DNA from: an uncultured Prevotellaceae bacterium
GTDB taxonomy: Bacteria > Bacteroidota > Bacteroidia > Bacteroidales > Bacteroidaceae
Reading direction: 5' to 3'
Length of the DNA: 8,443 nt
Assembly: GCA_946406585.1 (NCBI GenBank)
Contig: CAMJLI010000081.1
Span: forward strand, 1 to 8,443
Made by a program: the position numbers and the translations under genes. The notes beneath the pieces were generated by a model. It saw nothing but the letters and a program-made list of their open reading frames with translations, was not told where the DNA came from and did not search any database. Below, in pieces: positions 6,912 through 8,443 of this stretch. Positions within the stretch are counted from its first letter, which is position 1, and each line of letters opens with the position of its first letter.

Positions 6912-8159
6912 ATGGCTATAGTTAAACCGTTCAAAGGCTTGAGACCACCACGCGAGCTGGTGGAGAAAGTGGAGTCAAGACCCTACGACGTGCTCAATTC
7001 TGAAGAGGCAAGACAAGAGGCTGGAGACAATGAAATGAGTTTGTACCATATCATAAAGCCTGAAATTGACTTTGAGCCTGGCACAAGCGAATACGACCCG
7101 AAGGTGTATGAGCGTGCTGCCGAAAACTTCAAGAAATTCCAAGACAAGGGGTGGCTGGTGCAGGACAGCGAAGAGCACTATTATATCTATGCGCAGACCA
7201 TGAACGATAAGACACAATATGGATTGGTGGTGGCTGCACATACCGACGACTACATGCATGGACGCATCAAGAAGCATGAACTTACCAGGCGCGACAAGGA
7301 GGAGGACAGGATGAAGCACGTCAGGGTGAACAATGCAAACATAGAGCCTGTATTCTTCGCATATCCCGACAATGACATCCTCGACAGGGTGATTAGCAGA
7401 TATGCCGACCAGGAGCCGGAATATGATTTCATTGCTCCAATAGATGGCTTCAGACATCGATTCTGGGTGATTTCCGACGCTGACGACATCGAGGTGATCA
7501 CAAGGGAGTTCTCCAACATTCCATACCTTTACATTGCCGATGGGCATCACCGCTCTGCCGCTGCAGCATTGGTGGGCGCGGAAAAGCAAAGGGAGAATCC
7601 CAACCACAGAGGCGATGAGGAGTATAATTACTTCATGGCTGTTTGCTTCCAAGCATCACAACTGACCATACTCGACTACAACAGGGTGATTACCGACCTG
7701 AATGGACTCTCCACTGCACAGTTCTTTGAAAAACTGAAAGCTCATTTTGCAATCGAAGACATGGGGACGGACATTTACAAGCCACAGAGGTTGCATGAGT
7801 TCTCTCTTTATATCGACGGTCATTGGTATAAACTCACGGCTTTGCGTGGCTCTTACGACCCCAATGACCCCATCGGCGTGCTCGACGTGGACATATCCTC
7901 ACGACTCATTCTCGATGAAATATTGGGCATTCAAGACCTTCGCTCATCTAAGCGCATTGATTTCGTGGGTGGACTTCGTGGACTGGGTGAGTTGAAGAGG
8001 CGTGTGGACAGCGGTGAGATGCGTCTTGCACTGGCTCTTTATCCTGTCACAATGAAGCAGATAATGGACATTGCAGATAGTGGAAACATAATGCCGCCAA
8101 AGGCAACGTGGTTTGAACCAAAACTGCGCTCGGGGCTTGTCATTCACAAACTCTCATGA
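6912..8159 (+). CDS. DUF1015 family protein, serine-operon associated
   Basis: This 415-residue cytoplasmic protein (no signal peptide or membrane segment) belongs to the DUF1015 (COG4198) family; I know of no firmly established function. Family marks: 'SRPYDVLNSEEA' (22-33, usually PPYDVI); 'KKHELTRRDKEEDR' (120-133); 'PIDGFRHRFW' (176-185); 'YIADGHHRSAAAAL' (207-220); and the C-terminal 'MPPKATWFEPKLRSGLV' (394-410). The DGHHR box at 210-214 resembles the active-site box of the ParB/sulfiredoxin fold (GERR in ParB, GCHR in sulfiredoxin), a fold that includes free-serine kinases; this link is my inference. As I recall, DUF1015 genes often sit beside serA and serC in Bacteroidetes and some Firmicutes, as here, suggesting a role in serine or phosphoserine metabolism. 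The start at 6912 lacks a Shine-Dalgarno site and follows an AT-rich leader and a terminator-like hairpin. The stop overlaps the next gene's ATG (ATGA). Confidence 0.9.
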   Translation: MAIVKPFKGLRPPRELVEKVESRPYDVLNSEEARQEAGDNEMSLYHIIKPEIDFEPGTSEYDPKVYERAAENFKKFQDKGWLVQDSEEHYYIYAQTMNDKTQYGLVVAAHTDDYMHGRIKKHELTRRDKEEDRMKHVRVNNANIEPVFFAYPDNDILDRVISRYADQEPEYDFIAPIDGFRHRFWVISDADDIEVITREFSNIPYLYIADGHHRSAAAALVGAEKQRENPNHRGDEEYNYFMAVCFQASQLTILDYNRVITDLNGLSTAQFFEKLKAHFAIEDMGTDIYKPQRLHEFSLYIDGHWYKLTALRGSYDPNDPIGVLDVDISSRLILDEILGIQDLRSSKRIDFVGGLRGLGELKRRVDSGEMRLALALYPVTMKQIMDIADSGNIMPPKATWFEPKLRSGLVIHKLS

Positions 8160-8443
8160 CGGAAGACGAGTATCTCACCATCACCGACAAAGTGGGGGAG
8201 GGGTTCTACTCTGAAAAGAGGAGCAAGTTCCTTGCCTTTGCACATCATGTGGAGAGCATCGATGATGTGAAATCTATCATTGCATCATACCGCACAAAGT
8301 ATTTTGATGCCCGTCATGTGTGCTATGCCTATATGTTGGGTGCTGAGAGAAAAGACTTCCGAGCCAATGACGACGGGGAACCTGGAAGCACTGCCGGAAA
8401 GCCTATCTTGGGACAGATAAACAGTCGGGAACTCACCGATATA
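8156..8443 (+). CDS. YigZ/IMPACT family protein, N-terminal part (3' end outside window)
   Basis: The first 96 codons of a gene that runs off the window; the frame stays open to the last base. The ATG at 8156 overlaps the DUF1015 stop codon as ATGA, which implies translational coupling. The sequence matches the UPF0029/Impact N-terminal domain: 'KRSKFLAFA' (21-29), 'DARHVCYAYMLG' (51-62), 'RANDDGEPGSTAGKPILGQI' (69-88). The last is the family signature, usually GEPSGTAGKPIL; here Gly and Ser are swapped. Full-length bacterial members have about 200 residues, so roughly half is visible, and a second ferredoxin-like domain should follow. The biochemical role of bacterial YigZ is not settled. 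Eukaryotic relatives (IMPACT, Yih1) modulate the amino-acid-starvation kinase Gcn2 through Gcn1, but bacteria lack that partner, so no such role is inferred here. Confidence 0.9.
   Translation, partial: MTEDEYLTITDKVGEGFYSEKRSKFLAFAHHVESIDDVKSIIASYRTKYFDARHVCYAYMLGAERKDFRANDDGEPGSTAGKPILGQINSRELTDI

Noticed and set aside
1..8443. CRISPR array, tRNA/rRNA, mobile element, phage or defence system
   Set aside because: I saw no spaced direct repeats, no tRNA-like clover folds, no transposase or integrase motifs and no defence-type domains. All coding space is taken by housekeeping or secreted-protein genes.

Overview
The window looks like chromosomal DNA of a Bacteroidales bacterium, probably Prevotella or a close relative. 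This rests on four things: the gene order; a promoter of the Bacteroidetes type (TTTG, 20-base spacer, TAACTTCG) ahead of serC; weak or absent Shine-Dalgarno sequences; and a secreted protein whose predicted mature form starts with Gln. All seven genes are on the + strand. I see no tRNA, rRNA, CRISPR array, insertion sequence or phage gene. This is ordinary housekeeping DNA with a few points worth a closer look.

Left part (1-4550). The 3' end of gyrA comes first, with the last blades of its DNA-wrapping domain and a long acidic tail. Two tandem genes follow for exported TPR-repeat proteins. They share a block around 'MPxxKGKV' and look like diverged paralogs. A strong hairpin terminator separates them. 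The second TPR gene ends 6 bases before a DbpA-like DEAD-box RNA helicase gene, so the two are probably cotranscribed. The helicase carries DEFD in place of DEAD and HRVGRTAR in place of HRIGRTGR, and ends in a recognisable DbpA-type RNA-binding domain.

Middle (4551-4789). A 239-base AT-rich gap holds several TGACA half-sites, two of them forming a perfect 16-base inverted repeat. The serC promoter lies downstream of them.

Right part (4790-8443). serC (phosphoserine aminotransferase) and serA (a short 3-phosphoglycerate dehydrogenase without a regulatory domain) form a serine-biosynthesis operon. After a hairpin come a DUF1015 gene and a YigZ/IMPACT-family gene, which overlap by 4 bases (ATGA) and run off the window. 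SerA and SerC together convert 3-phosphoglycerate to phosphoserine. No serB (phosphoserine phosphatase) is present. DUF1015 sits where a third serine gene might be expected and carries a DGHHR motif resembling the active-site box of ParB/sulfiredoxin/serine-kinase proteins. It is the best candidate here for an under-described function. The Lys in SerA at the usual catalytic His position is the second point of interest.
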